Origin: Anaerolineales bacterium
GTDB taxonomy: Bacteria; Chloroflexota; Anaerolineae; Anaerolineales; Villigracilaceae
Assembly (NCBI GenBank): GCA_016789365.1
Contig: JAEURH010000008.1
Location: 1 to 55,097 of the forward strand
Length of the DNA stretch: 55,097 nt
Direction of reading: 5' to 3'
Each line of letters begins with the position of its first letter. Positions within the stretch are counted from its first letter, which is position 1. The notes under the pieces were generated by a model, which ran no database searches, had not been told where the DNA came from, and saw only the letters and a list, made by a program, of their open reading frames with translations. This document shows, piece after piece, positions 35,612-44,423 of this stretch. The position numbers and the translations under genes are program-made.

Positions 35612-36856
35612 ATGAATTTTCAACCTCCATCAAATTCATTAACCACGCGCGATTATCAATTCATCATCATTGTTACGATTCTTTTTCTCATCATCGCAAC
35701 AGGTTTAGTGTATGTCAATCTCACGCTTCCAAACGGCGGCGGAGATTTTTATGTGCATTGGGTTGCCGCGCGTGGATTTTTGTTTGAACAAACCGACCCA
35801 TACAGTGGATTGATTCCTGAGCGTGTGCAAAACATTGTTTATGATGATTCGATTCGAGCGGGCGATGAAGTTTATATATTAGATACGCCTTTTCATATCC
35901 TTCTGCTTTATTTTCCTTTCGCGCTTCTTTCTGACGTGGAGTTGGTTCGTGCTATTTTTACTTTAGTTTTACAACTTGCCTTGTTCGCGCTTGTTTATCT
36001 CAGTTTGCGATTAACAAGTTGGGAAGTTCCGCGTTGGTTTTGGATTTTATTTTTTATCTTTTGTGTTTTGAATTTTTATACCTTTCAAGCCATTTTAGAA
36101 GCCAACCCCGTTTTGATTCTTGGATTAATTTACGCAGGTATGTTAATCACTTTATACAACGAACAAGATGAATTGCTTGGGGCATTATTTGCTGTCTCTT
36201 TATATTATTGGGAAGTCGGTTTGCCATTTCTATTATTAATTGCCTATCGTTGTTATAAAGAAAATCGCACCCGTGTCTTTGCTGGATTTTTCATGCTCTC
36301 ATTTGTATTACTCGCTGTTTCATTCTTTTTATATCCCGATTGGTTCATTCCATATTTACGCGCTGGCATGAATAACTTAAGGGCAGACTTTGGCTTTTCC
36401 ATTTTTACATCTCTGCAAAATATTTTCCCTGCTTATGGACGAATCGCGGCATGGATAATTATCATCATACTCATCATTGCTTATGGCTACGAATGGAATC
36501 GCATCCCCGAAGCCGATGATAGAAGATTTTATTGGGTTTGTTGTTTAGCCCTTGCCATTGCGCCATTGTTAGGTTTCCGCACTGAAATGGAACATCTTTC
36601 TATATTAATCATTCCACTGGCTTTGATATTTTCCATCGTCTATGACCGCTGGAAAATTGGTTCGGCTCTAACAATTCTTCTCTTGGTCCTTCTTTTCGCG
36701 TTTCCTTGGGGTTTATATCTTTTTCCTCCCCTAACAAATTTGACTGGAGATATTCTCTACTTATTCCTTCCGCTTTTTGCCGTCATTGGCTTATACTGGA
36801 TTCGCTGGTGGGCACTTCGTCCTCCGCGCCTCTGGGCAGACTTGACGAAAACATAA
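35612..36856 (+). CDS. polytopic glycosyltransferase-like protein (GT87/DUF2029-like)
   Basis: 414 residues with about 10-11 TM helices. The pattern matches GT-C mannosyltransferase-like proteins: an early extracytoplasmic GGGDFYVHWVAARGFLFEQT with Asp, followed by DPYSGL, long loop YILDTPFHILLLYFPFAL, LEANPVLILGLIYAGMLI and a C-terminal set of short helices. These use lipid-linked sugar donors. The exact family (GT87) is inferred from motif style. It is the first of three large membrane GT-like genes on this strand. The start overlaps no gene and depends on the R8-derived ribosome binding site. Confidence 0.8.
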   Translation: MNFQPPSNSLTTRDYQFIIIVTILFLIIATGLVYVNLTLPNGGGDFYVHWVAARGFLFEQTDPYSGLIPERVQNIVYDDSIRAGDEVYILDTPFHILLLYFPFALLSDVELVRAIFTLVLQLALFALVYLSLRLTSWEVPRWFWILFFIFCVLNFYTFQAILEANPVLILGLIYAGMLITLYNEQDELLGALFAVSLYYWEVGLPFLLLIAYRCYKENRTRVFAGFFMLSFVLLAVSFFLYPDWFIPYLRAGMNNLRADFGFSIFTSLQNIFPAYGRIAAWIIIIILIIAYGYEWNRIPEADDRRFYWVCCLALAIAPLLGFRTEMEHLSILIIPLALIFSIVYDRWKIGSALTILLLVLLFAFPWGLYLFPPLTNLTGDILYLFLPLFAVIGLYWIRWWALRPPRLWADLTKT

Positions 36857-36862
36857 CAACCC

Positions 36863-36913
36863 GGTGGTCGAGTAGCCCTGAGCATTTTTTGCGAAGGGCA
36901 TATCGAGACCACC
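36863..36913. repeat. R2 unit, stand-alone
   Basis: GGTGGTCGAGTAGCCCTGAG on the left and GGGCATATCGAGACCACC on the right, inverted arms; not inside an R1 element, unlike the other two copies. Confidence 0.78.
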
Positions 36914-36916
36914 AAT

Positions 36917-36972
36917 TAATGCGTAAAACGTAATTCGTAAAGAGCATTTTACGCATTACGCATCACGAATTA
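36917..36972. repeat. R7 repeat
   Basis: TAATGCGTAAAACGTAATTC, then GTAAAGAGCATTTTACGCATTACGC-type sequence (pieces GCATTTTACGC, ATTACGCATC, ACGAATTACT). Inverted halves; directly upstream of the next gene's start. Confidence 0.7.
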
Positions 36973-36985
36973 CTCTTCACTCATC

Positions 36986-38635
36986 ATGAACTTCCGCACC
37001 TACCTCCTCCTCTTTCTTTCTGGCTTAATCCTACCCATCATCTGTGCCCAATTTCAATCCAAGCCTGGCTATTTAGATTCGGAATATTACTACGCTGGCG
37101 GAATCCAACTCGCTACAGGCAAAGGCTTCAACGAACCGTATCTCTGGAATTATTTAGATGGCACAAAATCGCTTCCACATCCATCACATACCTATTGGTT
37201 TCCGCTTGCTTCTATTGTTTCTGCAATTCCAATGTGGTTGCTGAACAATACAAGTTATGCAGTTGCAAGAATCCCTTTCATTATTATTGCCGCGCTTGTT
37301 GTTCCAATCACAGCGCATTTGGCATATTTATTCTCGAAACGAAAGGATATGGCAATCATCTCAGCAGTCTTTGCCATTTTTTCTGTCTACCATGCCCCCT
37401 TCGTTGGCGTGACAGATAACTTTAGTCTGTTTATGTTCTTCGGCGGATTGTATTTTATAGTTGTAACAAAACTGCTTCAATTCCCCTCTCCCGATTCTGG
37501 GAGAGAGGTGATAGGTGAGGGAACGACTCCCTTCTCCAGCGGGAGAAGGGTTGGGGGTGAGGGAAAACATTATTTTATCCTCGGCATCCTCGCAGGGCTT
37601 TTATCATTATCTCGTAGCGATGGCTTACTCTGGCTCGGCATCACTTTTCTATTTATATTATTCAACGCCAAAAAAATTCTCCAATCCTCTAAATCTCCAA
37701 TCTCCAATCTCCAATTACCAATTACTAATTTACTAATATCCCTCCTCGGCTTTCTACTCATTATGTCGCCTTGGTATTATCGCAACCTGACAACTTTCGG
37801 AACACTCATGGCGCCCGGCGGAAGTCGCGCCTTGTGGCTTCAAAACTACGACCAGACATTTATCTATCCACCCGAAGCATTGACCAAAGAATCATTTCTC
37901 GAATACGGCTGGGAAAATATTTGGAATGACAGATTATGGGCAATTAATAACAATTTACAAAGTGCTTTCGCCGCACATGGTGGAATCATTTTATTTCCAT
38001 TCATCATTGCTGGCATTATTTATTTTCGTAAAGATATACGAGTCAAACTCGCAGTCATTGCTTGGTTGATTTTATTTTTCGTAATGACATTTCTCTTCCC
38101 ATTCGCTGGCGTGCGTGGAGCATTCTTCCATGCTGGCGCGGCATTCCAACCAATGTGGTGGGTGCTTGCGCCTTTAGGTTTAGATTCAATTCTCGCTTCA
38201 TTACGAAAACGAAATTGGGGTGATGAACGTGGCAGAATTATTTTTACAAGTAGTTTAGTCTTAGTCACAATTATCCTCACATTTTTTGTCGCTTACATTC
38301 GCATTTTTCAATTGGGATGGGGCGAAGGCGAAACAAACTATGTCGCGGTGGAACAATTCCTAGTCAAGAATGGAAGTGAAACAGAAGATGTCGTCATTGT
38401 ATGGGATGCGCCGTTATATTATCTTGATACAGGTCGTTCAGCAGTTTCTATTCCCTATGGTGGCACAGATGCGATTCTCGCCGTCTCAAAACAATTCAAT
38501 GCCGAATATTTAATTTTAGAACCCGCCGCCACATTAAGTTCTCTCAAAAATTTATTAGAAAGTCCAAATGAAAATCCAAATTTTATTTTTCTAGGTGAAG
38601 TTCATGGTGCAAACATTTTCAAAATCAACCCCTAA
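36986..38635 (+). CDS. polytopic glycosyltransferase-like protein (GT39/ArnT-like), with two repeat-encoded insertions
   Basis: 549 residues, about 11-12 TM helices. GT-C fold features: QSKPGYLDSEYYYAGGIQLA with the acidic Asp-Ser-Glu after TM1 (as in PMT/ArnT-like enzymes), PHPSHTYWFPLASIVSAIPM, SRSDGLLWLGITFLFILF and PWYYRNLTTFGTLMAPGGSR, and a C-terminal soluble part (VIVWDAPLYYLDTGRSAVSI). Two loops appear repeat-derived: FPSPDSGREVIGEG..GEGKH, from R8 at 37483-37563, and SKSPISNLQLPITNLL, from R9 at 37689-37737. Reading frame is kept through both. No Shine-Dalgarno is visible before the ATG. Its end overlaps the next gene. Confidence 0.82.
   Translation: MNFRTYLLLFLSGLILPIICAQFQSKPGYLDSEYYYAGGIQLATGKGFNEPYLWNYLDGTKSLPHPSHTYWFPLASIVSAIPMWLLNNTSYAVARIPFIIIAALVVPITAHLAYLFSKRKDMAIISAVFAIFSVYHAPFVGVTDNFSLFMFFGGLYFIVVTKLLQFPSPDSGREVIGEGTTPFSSGRRVGGEGKHYFILGILAGLLSLSRSDGLLWLGITFLFILFNAKKILQSSKSPISNLQLPITNLLISLLGFLLIMSPWYYRNLTTFGTLMAPGGSRALWLQNYDQTFIYPPEALTKESFLEYGWENIWNDRLWAINNNLQSAFAAHGGIILFPFIIAGIIYFRKDIRVKLAVIAWLILFFVMTFLFPFAGVRGAFFHAGAAFQPMWWVLAPLGLDSILASLRKRNWGDERGRIIFTSSLVLVTIILTFFVAYIRIFQLGWGEGETNYVAVEQFLVKNGSETEDVVIVWDAPLYYLDTGRSAVSIPYGGTDAILAVSKQFNAEYLILEPAATLSSLKNLLESPNENPNFIFLGEVHGANIFKINP
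37483..37563. repeat. R8 double unit inside a glycosyltransferase gene
   Basis: Two tandem copies: CCCCTCTCCCGATTCTGGGA-type (37483 on) and CCCTTCTCCAGCGGGAGAAG-type (37528 on), each followed by GGTGAGGG or GGGTGAGGG. Read in frame as a 27-residue Gly/Ser/Glu/Arg-rich loop between TM helices. Confidence 0.8.
37689..37737. repeat. R9 tandem inside a glycosyltransferase gene
   Basis: Three TCTCCAA units followed by ATTACCAATTACTAATTTAC. Read as KSPISNLQLPITNLLIS at the start of a TM helix. Confidence 0.65.
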
Positions 38636-40094
38636 ACTTTCCCCGCAAGATTTTTCCATTCTTGCAATCATTGTCTTAATTATTTCATTTATTTATTTAA
38701 TCACCAGCCACTTCACGCATATCATCGGTTTCCCATTAGATGATTCATGGATTCATCTCACTTATGCTCGCAACCTCGCACAACATGGCGAATGGTCGTT
38801 TCGCGTTGGCATTCCATCAGCAGGCTCCACCGCGCCGTTATGGTCAGCATTGCTTGCAGTTGGTTTTTTGCTCAACCTCGCGCCATATATTTGGACATAT
38901 TTTCTCGGCATTCTCATTTTATTTTTTCTAGCAGTTTTATGCGAATGGGCAGTTCGCAACTTAATCGAAACCTATCGCCCGCGTTTTCCATGGGTCGGAA
39001 TTTTTATCGCGTTTGATTGGCATTTTGGTTGGTCGGCGCTTTCAGGCATGGAAACTTTATTGCATGGATTAATCGCCACAACCGTTTTGATTCTCTTGAT
39101 GACAAACTCGCCTCGTTACCTGACCTTAGGCTTGCTTGCTGGATTGTCAGTTTGGATTCGCCCCGATGGTTTAACACTGCTCGCACCAATTGCATTCACT
39201 ATCTTTTTTAATGAGAGTGATATGCGCTCACGCATAAAAGCCTTTCTTCCTGTTTTAATTGGCTTTGGCTCCATTTTTCTTTTTTATCTGCTCTTCAACC
39301 TTGCTATTGGTGGCACACCCATGCCAAATACGTTTTACGCCAAACAAGCCGAATACGAAGGCTGGACTAAAATCCCAATTCTCACTCGCTTAGGGCGAAT
39401 GTCTTTGCAACTGTTTGTCGGTGCTAGTTTAGTTTTACTGCCTGGCATTGTCAGTTGGATAGTTAAATCAATTCGTGCAAGAATGTGGGGGAGCATTGCC
39501 GCAATTCTATGGTGTTTAGGGTATCTTTATCTTTACACATCTCGTTTGCCTGTCTATCAACATGGGCGTTACCTCATGCCAGCCATGCCCATCTTATTTT
39601 TATTTGGTTTACTTGCTTTCGCTGAATTTGATAAAAGCAAAACATTTGGTCGTTATCATTGGGTGGGGCAAACGGTTTGGCGTGGCAGTGCTGTTATGCT
39701 TGCTTTTGGATTTTTATTATTTGGAGCAAGAACTTACGCTCAAGACGTAGCCATCATCGAAACCGAAATGGTAGATTCCGCGAAATGGGTCGCAGAAAAT
39801 ATTCCCGCGGGCGAAATCATCGCCGCACACGATATTGGCGCGTTAGGTTATTTTGACGACCACCCATTAATAGATTTAGCAGGCTTAATCACGCCAGAAG
39901 TCATCCCATTCATTCGTGATGAAGAAAAGTTAACAGCATTCTTAAATGAAAGAGGCGCAGATTATCTAATTGTATTCCCATGGTTTTACCCTGAAATCGT
40001 CCCAAATTTAGAAGTTGTGTTTGTTACAGGCGCTCCGTTTACCCTTGCACTTGGCGAACAAAATATGACAGTCTATCGGTGGAAAAGCCCATAA
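38604..40094 (+). CDS. polytopic glycosyltransferase-like protein (PMT/GT39-like)
   Basis: 496 residues, about 12 TM helices. GT-C type motif after TM1: GFPLDDSWIHLTYARNLAQH (Asp-Asp pair, then arginine) and GEWSFRVGIPSAGSTAPLWS, a strong signature of membrane glycosyltransferases acting on extracytoplasmic acceptors. Later LSVWIRPDGLTLLAPIAF and TSRLPVYQHGRYLMPAMPIL are also typical. A soluble C-terminal domain (DSAKWVAENIPAGEIIAAHD) resembles that of archaeal and chloroflexal homologues. I chose the ATG at 38604, which has GGTGAAG upstream; a GTG at 38595 is possible. It overlaps the preceding gene by about 30 bp, so the pair is co-translated. Confidence 0.85.
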   Translation: MVQTFSKSTPKLSPQDFSILAIIVLIISFIYLITSHFTHIIGFPLDDSWIHLTYARNLAQHGEWSFRVGIPSAGSTAPLWSALLAVGFLLNLAPYIWTYFLGILILFFLAVLCEWAVRNLIETYRPRFPWVGIFIAFDWHFGWSALSGMETLLHGLIATTVLILLMTNSPRYLTLGLLAGLSVWIRPDGLTLLAPIAFTIFFNESDMRSRIKAFLPVLIGFGSIFLFYLLFNLAIGGTPMPNTFYAKQAEYEGWTKIPILTRLGRMSLQLFVGASLVLLPGIVSWIVKSIRARMWGSIAAILWCLGYLYLYTSRLPVYQHGRYLMPAMPILFLFGLLAFAEFDKSKTFGRYHWVGQTVWRGSAVMLAFGFLLFGARTYAQDVAIIETEMVDSAKWVAENIPAGEIIAAHDIGALGYFDDHPLIDLAGLITPEVIPFIRDEEKLTAFLNERGADYLIVFPWFYPEIVPNLEVVFVTGAPFTLALGEQNMTVYRWKSP

Positions 40095-40187
40095 TGGGTT
40101 AAAATAGCCATATTGTGTAATAGCGCATTCTCTAATGCCTAATACATTTTACAAAACGCCATAACAAAGAAGAGAGAATCCTTCGGG

Positions 40188-40883
40188 ATGAACCAAATTA
40201 CATTACTCATCGTAGATGACCACCCGCTGTTTCGACAAGGCGTAGTAGATGCCCTCTCGCTAGAAACAGATATGAGAATCATTGCCCAATCAGCAGTCGG
40301 CGATGAAGCGTTGAATTTAATCCAAACCAAAAAACCAACCGTAGCAGTGTTGGATGTAAATTTGCCCGGCATGAATGGTCAGCAAATTACACATCAAGTT
40401 TCACAAGACCGCCTCGGTACACGCATCATTTTGATGACAGGTTATGATGATATTGAACAAGCCATTCACGCCGCTTTGGCTGGTGCGCATGGGTATTGTT
40501 CTAAAAATATTGAACCGCAATCACTGGCGCGTATTATTCGTGAAGTGGCTGAGGGGAAATATGTATTTGCAAATAATGTTTTTACAAAACGTGAACTTGA
40601 ATTGTGGATTGAAGAAAAGATGGAAGGCGCGCGTCGTTCTTATAGTGAGCCTGGTACGCCTTTTCATCCTTTGTCTGAGCGTGAAATGGAAGTGCTCTCT
40701 TCGGTAGTGCGTGGCATGAGCAATAAAGAAATTGCTGCTTTGCTTGGTATCAGTCACCAAACCGTTAAGAATCACGTCACTGCTATTTTGCGAAAATTTG
40801 GTGTGGAAGACCGTACCCAAGCCGTCGTCTATGCTTTGAAGCGTGGCTGGGTTACATTAAGAGATACAGATATTCAGGAGTAG
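40188..40883 (+). CDS. NarL/FixJ-family response regulator
   Basis: 231 residues. Receiver domain (1 to about 120) with Asp10/Asp11, phospho-acceptor Asp56 (VAVLDVNLPGMNG) and Lys near residue 106 (YCSKNIEP, the usual KP changed to KN). A LuxR-type helix-turn-helix domain follows (about 163-225): LSEREMEVLSSVVRGMSNKE, IAALLGISHQTVKNHVTAIL, RKFGVEDRTQAVVYAL. It should activate or repress transcription when phosphorylated. The histidine kinase gene follows after 4 bp, so the two form a two-component system; the regulator comes first. The Tad operon directly downstream is a plausible target. Confidence 0.94.
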   Translation: MNQITLLIVDDHPLFRQGVVDALSLETDMRIIAQSAVGDEALNLIQTKKPTVAVLDVNLPGMNGQQITHQVSQDRLGTRIILMTGYDDIEQAIHAALAGAHGYCSKNIEPQSLARIIREVAEGKYVFANNVFTKRELELWIEEKMEGARRSYSEPGTPFHPLSEREMEVLSSVVRGMSNKEIAALLGISHQTVKNHVTAILRKFGVEDRTQAVVYALKRGWVTLRDTDIQE

Positions 40884-40887
40884 TTGT

Positions 40888-41892
40888 ATGTCTGAAGAAG
40901 CGATTGATTTTCAAAACGAACTTACCGAAACACAACGTGCCTTGCGCGAAGTGACATTGATGATTGAACAGAGCCAAGGGGAGTTATCAAAACTAACCCA
41001 AAGAAATACTGCTATTACTTCTCATTTGCAACAATCTCAAAAACAGGGCGGCAATGTGGATGAAATTAAAATGGCGTATGACTCTGCCTTAGATGCACAA
41101 CAAAGATTATTTGTGATGCGTGGTCAGTTAGAAAAATTACAAAATGACAAATCGCATCTTGAAAAATACAAAGCAACTTTAGAAAAATTACTTTCATCTG
41201 GGAACGGAGATGGAGATGGTTCGTCTGCATCTGTTGGTGCAAAAAGCCAAATGGCAGGCATTGAGATGATAGTTAATGCCCAAGAGTCAGAACGTCAGCG
41301 ACTATCTCGTCAAATGCACGATGGTCCCGCACAGGCATTATCTAACTTTATTTTGCAGACCGAAATTGCTATGCGCCTTTTAGACGTTGATGCCGCACAG
41401 GCAAAAGAAGAATTAGGGAATTTGAAAAATTCTGCTATGGGTACCTTTCAAAAAGTACGCAATTTTATTTTTGAATTGCGCCCCATGATGTTAGATGACC
41501 TTGGACTTGCCCCCACCATTAAGAAATACTCAGAAGCATTCAAAGAACAAACTGGCTTAGAAGTGAGCCTAACGATTACTGGTACAGAACGCCGTTTTGA
41601 ACCATATATCGAAGTGATGATTTTCCGTGCTTTTCAAGAATTGCTAGGGAATACGGCTCGGCATAGTCAGGCAACCAGTGTCAAAGCACACTTAGATTTA
41701 GGCAGTGATAATTTACGCATCAGCGTTGAAGATAATGGAAAAGGTTTCGACCCAGAGACCTTGAAAGAGTCTTCTAACCTTGGGTTAAAGTTAATTCGTG
41801 AACGGGCTGAAATGCTAGGTGGAAATTTTGAAATTGATAGTACCATCGGTGCTGGGGCAAGAATTTCTTTCATGGTTCCTGCGCGTTCTTAG
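40888..41892 (+). CDS. soluble DegS/LiaS-type sensor histidine kinase
   Basis: 334 residues with no TM helix. Residues about 5-105 are coiled coil (LREVTLMIEQSQGELSKLTQ, QLEKLQNDKSHLEKYKATLE), like the sensor of Bacillus DegS. HisKA_3 follows with phospho-acceptor His144 in SRQMHDGPAQALSNFILQ, then FIFELRPMMLDDLGLAPTI (the conserved LRP..L...GL box) and a HATPase_c domain (FQELLGNTARHSQA, EDNGKGFD, NLGLKLIRERAEMLGG). Cytoplasmic sensing of an unknown signal, pairing with the NarL-type regulator upstream. GAGTAGTT-type sequence precedes the ATG. Confidence 0.93.
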   Translation: MSEEAIDFQNELTETQRALREVTLMIEQSQGELSKLTQRNTAITSHLQQSQKQGGNVDEIKMAYDSALDAQQRLFVMRGQLEKLQNDKSHLEKYKATLEKLLSSGNGDGDGSSASVGAKSQMAGIEMIVNAQESERQRLSRQMHDGPAQALSNFILQTEIAMRLLDVDAAQAKEELGNLKNSAMGTFQKVRNFIFELRPMMLDDLGLAPTIKKYSEAFKEQTGLEVSLTITGTERRFEPYIEVMIFRAFQELLGNTARHSQATSVKAHLDLGSDNLRISVEDNGKGFDPETLKESSNLGLKLIRERAEMLGGNFEIDSTIGAGARISFMVPARS

Positions 41893-41898
41893 CCCAAA

Positions 41899-41922
41899 AG
41901 GCTTAACAGTATTGTTAAGCCT
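41899..41922 (+). terminator. hairpin after the DegS-like kinase gene
   Basis: AGGCTTAAC / GTTAAGCCT, nine perfect pairs around AGTATT, seven bases after the stop. The T-run comes 13 bases later, so it may act as a terminator or only stabilise the 3' end. Confidence 0.5.
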
Positions 41923-41962
41923 CAAATAGTAGTACTTTTTGTCATTGCTCCATAATATGTTT

Positions 41963-41992
41963 TTGACATTTTTCTTGTATAATGAACATGAT
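41963..41992 (+). promoter_or_regulatory. possible promoter of the Tad operon
   Basis: Perfect TTGACA (41963-41968) and, 18 bases on, CATGAT (41987-41992). A perfect TATAAT at 41978 is too close to pair with it. One of these is likely to start the cpaB transcript. Confidence 0.4.
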
Positions 41993-42036
41993 ATAACTAC
42001 CAGCACAAATAAAGGTCTTGCTGAGAGGAGCAGATT

Positions 42037-43152
42037 ATGCGTCGTGGTCGTACCCTGATTTTGATACTTTTAATTATTATTATTGGTTTGATAGTGGGCT
42101 TTGTAGCACTTAATCAAATCTTAAACTTAACAACACAACCGCCAGAAGAAACAGGACCTGTATATGTAGATGTGTACTATGCCGCCCAAAATATTGCTCA
42201 GGGCGCGCCCATTACAGAAGATGTATTGGCTACTTTACGCGTACCACAAGAGAACCTTGTGGCTGTCATGTTCACCTTAGATGAACTTCCGCTTCTGATT
42301 GGGAAAGTGGCAAAATTCCCGCTGGACCAAGGCGTGGTTATCACCGAAAGCATGGTCTCAGATGCTACATCCGCTGTGCCTGTATCTGGTCCTGAATGGG
42401 CATCTTTAATCCCACCGGGTATGACTGCCATGTCTATTCCAACTGACCGCTTATCTGTTTCTGGTTATGCTGTTAATGATGGCGCACGTGTAAATGTAAA
42501 CGCTTGTTTGCTCTTTGTTGATGTTGACCCTTCGTACCAAACTATCCTTCCTAACCTTACGGCTGTTCTCACAGGCACTGGTCTGGGAAATATCTCCGGC
42601 GGTGGCGTACAAGGGCAAGAAGGCGCTGGTTTTCAAGTGCAAGGCTTGCCTATTCTTTCTTTAGGTGTAGCGGCTTCTGGCACTGCACAAGGTAGGTTGG
42701 AGTTAGACCCATCAGTTCAGCAACCATATTATCTCATCCCTTCTGAAGCGCAACGCCCACGTTTGGTATGTCAAATGTTGTTACAAGATGTAGTCGTTTT
42801 GAAGTTAGGTAACTTCCCGCTTGTGCCTACGGTTGCTACACCAGAACAACAACAAGACCCCAATGCCCAGCCTGCCGCGCCTGTAGCGCCAGATATAGTA
42901 ACATTGGTCGTTACCCCACAAGACTCAATTACACTTTCTTACTTGGTTTATTCAAACGCAAAACTCATGTTAACTTTGCGCAACCCAAGTGACGACAGAC
43001 GTATTGAAACCGAAGCCTCAACCTTGCAATTCTTGTTGAGCCAATACAATATTCCAGTGCCAGCCAAACTGCCTTACGCCATGCAACCAGCACTTACTAC
43101 TTTGATTTCACCTGTGCTACCGAATGATGCTCCTGTTGCTCCAGAGCAATAA
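42037..43152 (+). CDS. cpaB: Flp pilus assembly protein CpaB/RcpC
   Basis: 371 residues. One TM helix (ILILLIIIIGLIVGFVAL), then a SAF domain outside the membrane: VDVYYAAQNIAQGAPITEDV, VPQENLVAV, PLLIGKVAKFPLDQGVVITE (split pieces: PLLIGKVAKFPLDQG, VVITESMVS). The CpaB/RcpC core follows: IPPGMTAMSIPTDRLS.SGYAVNDGARVNV. A Pro/Ala-rich linker and a C-terminal beta part complete it. In diderms CpaB links the secretin to the wall; here no secretin gene is seen, so it presumably works at the cell wall. GAGAGGAGC lies ten bases before the ATG. First gene of the Tad operon. Confidence 0.9.
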   Translation: MRRGRTLILILLIIIIGLIVGFVALNQILNLTTQPPEETGPVYVDVYYAAQNIAQGAPITEDVLATLRVPQENLVAVMFTLDELPLLIGKVAKFPLDQGVVITESMVSDATSAVPVSGPEWASLIPPGMTAMSIPTDRLSVSGYAVNDGARVNVNACLLFVDVDPSYQTILPNLTAVLTGTGLGNISGGGVQGQEGAGFQVQGLPILSLGVAASGTAQGRLELDPSVQQPYYLIPSEAQRPRLVCQMLLQDVVVLKLGNFPLVPTVATPEQQQDPNAQPAAPVAPDIVTLVVTPQDSITLSYLVYSNAKLMLTLRNPSDDRRIETEASTLQFLLSQYNIPVPAKLPYAMQPALTTLISPVLPNDAPVAPEQ

Positions 43153-43176
43153 AAAATTAATGGATAATTTTAAAAT

Positions 43177-44412
43177 ATGGATAAAATTCGTGTGCTGATT
43201 GTTGATGATATTGCGGAAACCCGTGAAAACGTCCGCAAGTTATTGCAATTTGAGTCTGATGTAGATGTTGTGGGTACAGCGCGTAGTGGGCGCGAAGGGA
43301 TTCAACTAGCAAGTGAAATGGACCCCGACGTAATTTTAATGGACATCAACATGCCAGATATTGACGGCATTACAGCAACCGAAGAAATTCGCCAAAAATC
43401 ACCCCATATTCAAGTTGTCATATTATCTGTGCAAGGCGACCCAAATTACATGCGCCGAGCCATGTTAGCAGGCGCACGTGATTTTCTGACAAAACCGCCA
43501 ATGGGTGATGAATTAATCTCAGCCATTAAACGTGCTGGCGAAATGGCACATAGCGAAAGAGCCAAAGGCGCAAAGCAATCCGTTGGTATTTCTGGACCTG
43601 GCATGTTAGGTGGTATGACTGGATTTGCCCCAGTTGCAAAAGGAAAAATTATCCTAGTCTATAGCCCTAAAGGTGGAACAGGTTGCACAACAGTTGCTGT
43701 TAACCTAGCCATTGCATTAAGTAATGAAGATACCCGCGCAGTTTTGGTAGATGGCAATTTACAATTTGGCGATGTGGCAATTTTTGTCAACGAACAAGGT
43801 AAAAATACAGTATTAGATATAGCCCCACGTGTCGATGACCTAGAACCTGAAATTCTTGAAGAAATTTTAGTAAAGCATGAGGCTTCCGGGATTCGTATTC
43901 TGGCAGCACCCTTAAAACCTGAGCAAGCAGAGCGCGTATCGGCTGAACAATTCACAAAAGTTTTACAATTTTTACAAAACATGTATTCTTATGTTGTAGT
44001 AGATACCTCAACAATCTTAACAGAGGTTGTGCTTGCCACAATAGACATTAGCGATGTAGTCGTTCTAATTACCACCCAAGAAATACCCGCTATCAAAAAC
44101 GCACGCGCCTTACTTGATTTGTTACAAACAATGGGTGTAAGTAAAGAACGAATTGTATTCGCAATGAACCGTTACGACAAACGAATTTCAATTTCGCCAG
44201 AACGAATTAGCGAAAACCTCAAACACGAAATTTCAGTTGCGATTCCGTTTGACGAAAAAATTGCAATTACGGCAGTGAATCGTGGTGTACCATTTATGTT
44301 AGATAATAAATCTCAACCAATAGGAAGAGGCATCCTTTCATTGGCTGAAGCAGTTCGAGCGCGAGTTACTGCCTTAGAAGCAGAAGACAGCGCACCGATT
44401 GGTAAACGTTAA
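43177..44412 (+). CDS. cpaE: receiver-TadZ/CpaE fusion ATPase
   Basis: 411 residues. Residues 1-120 are a receiver domain with every phosphorylation residue intact (Asp10/11, Asp56 in VILMDINMPDIDG, Ser84, Lys106 in FLTKPP). After a Gly-rich linker comes a MinD/ParA-like ATPase: deviant Walker A SPKGGTGCTTVAVNLA (Lys165; Cys in place of the second Lys), AVLVDGNLQFGDVAIF, YVVVDTSTILTEVVLATIDI and VFAMNRYD. TadZ places the Tad machine at its cellular site. The atypical Walker A is usual for TadZ. The intact receiver suggests phospho-control of localisation, perhaps by the kinase encoded just upstream (inference). Confidence 0.9.
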   Translation: MDKIRVLIVDDIAETRENVRKLLQFESDVDVVGTARSGREGIQLASEMDPDVILMDINMPDIDGITATEEIRQKSPHIQVVILSVQGDPNYMRRAMLAGARDFLTKPPMGDELISAIKRAGEMAHSERAKGAKQSVGISGPGMLGGMTGFAPVAKGKIILVYSPKGGTGCTTVAVNLAIALSNEDTRAVLVDGNLQFGDVAIFVNEQGKNTVLDIAPRVDDLEPEILEEILVKHEASGIRILAAPLKPEQAERVSAEQFTKVLQFLQNMYSYVVVDTSTILTEVVLATIDISDVVVLITTQEIPAIKNARALLDLLQTMGVSKERIVFAMNRYDKRISISPERISENLKHEISVAIPFDEKIAITAVNRGVPFMLDNKSQPIGRGILSLAEAVRARVTALEAEDSAPIGKR

Positions 44413-44423
44413 GGAGTTTTATT

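Noticed and set aside
41963-41983. TTGACA and TATAAT as one sigma-70 promoter before cpaB
   Set aside because: Both hexamers are perfect but only nine bases apart, too close to be used together, so I kept only a low-confidence promoter call for the region.
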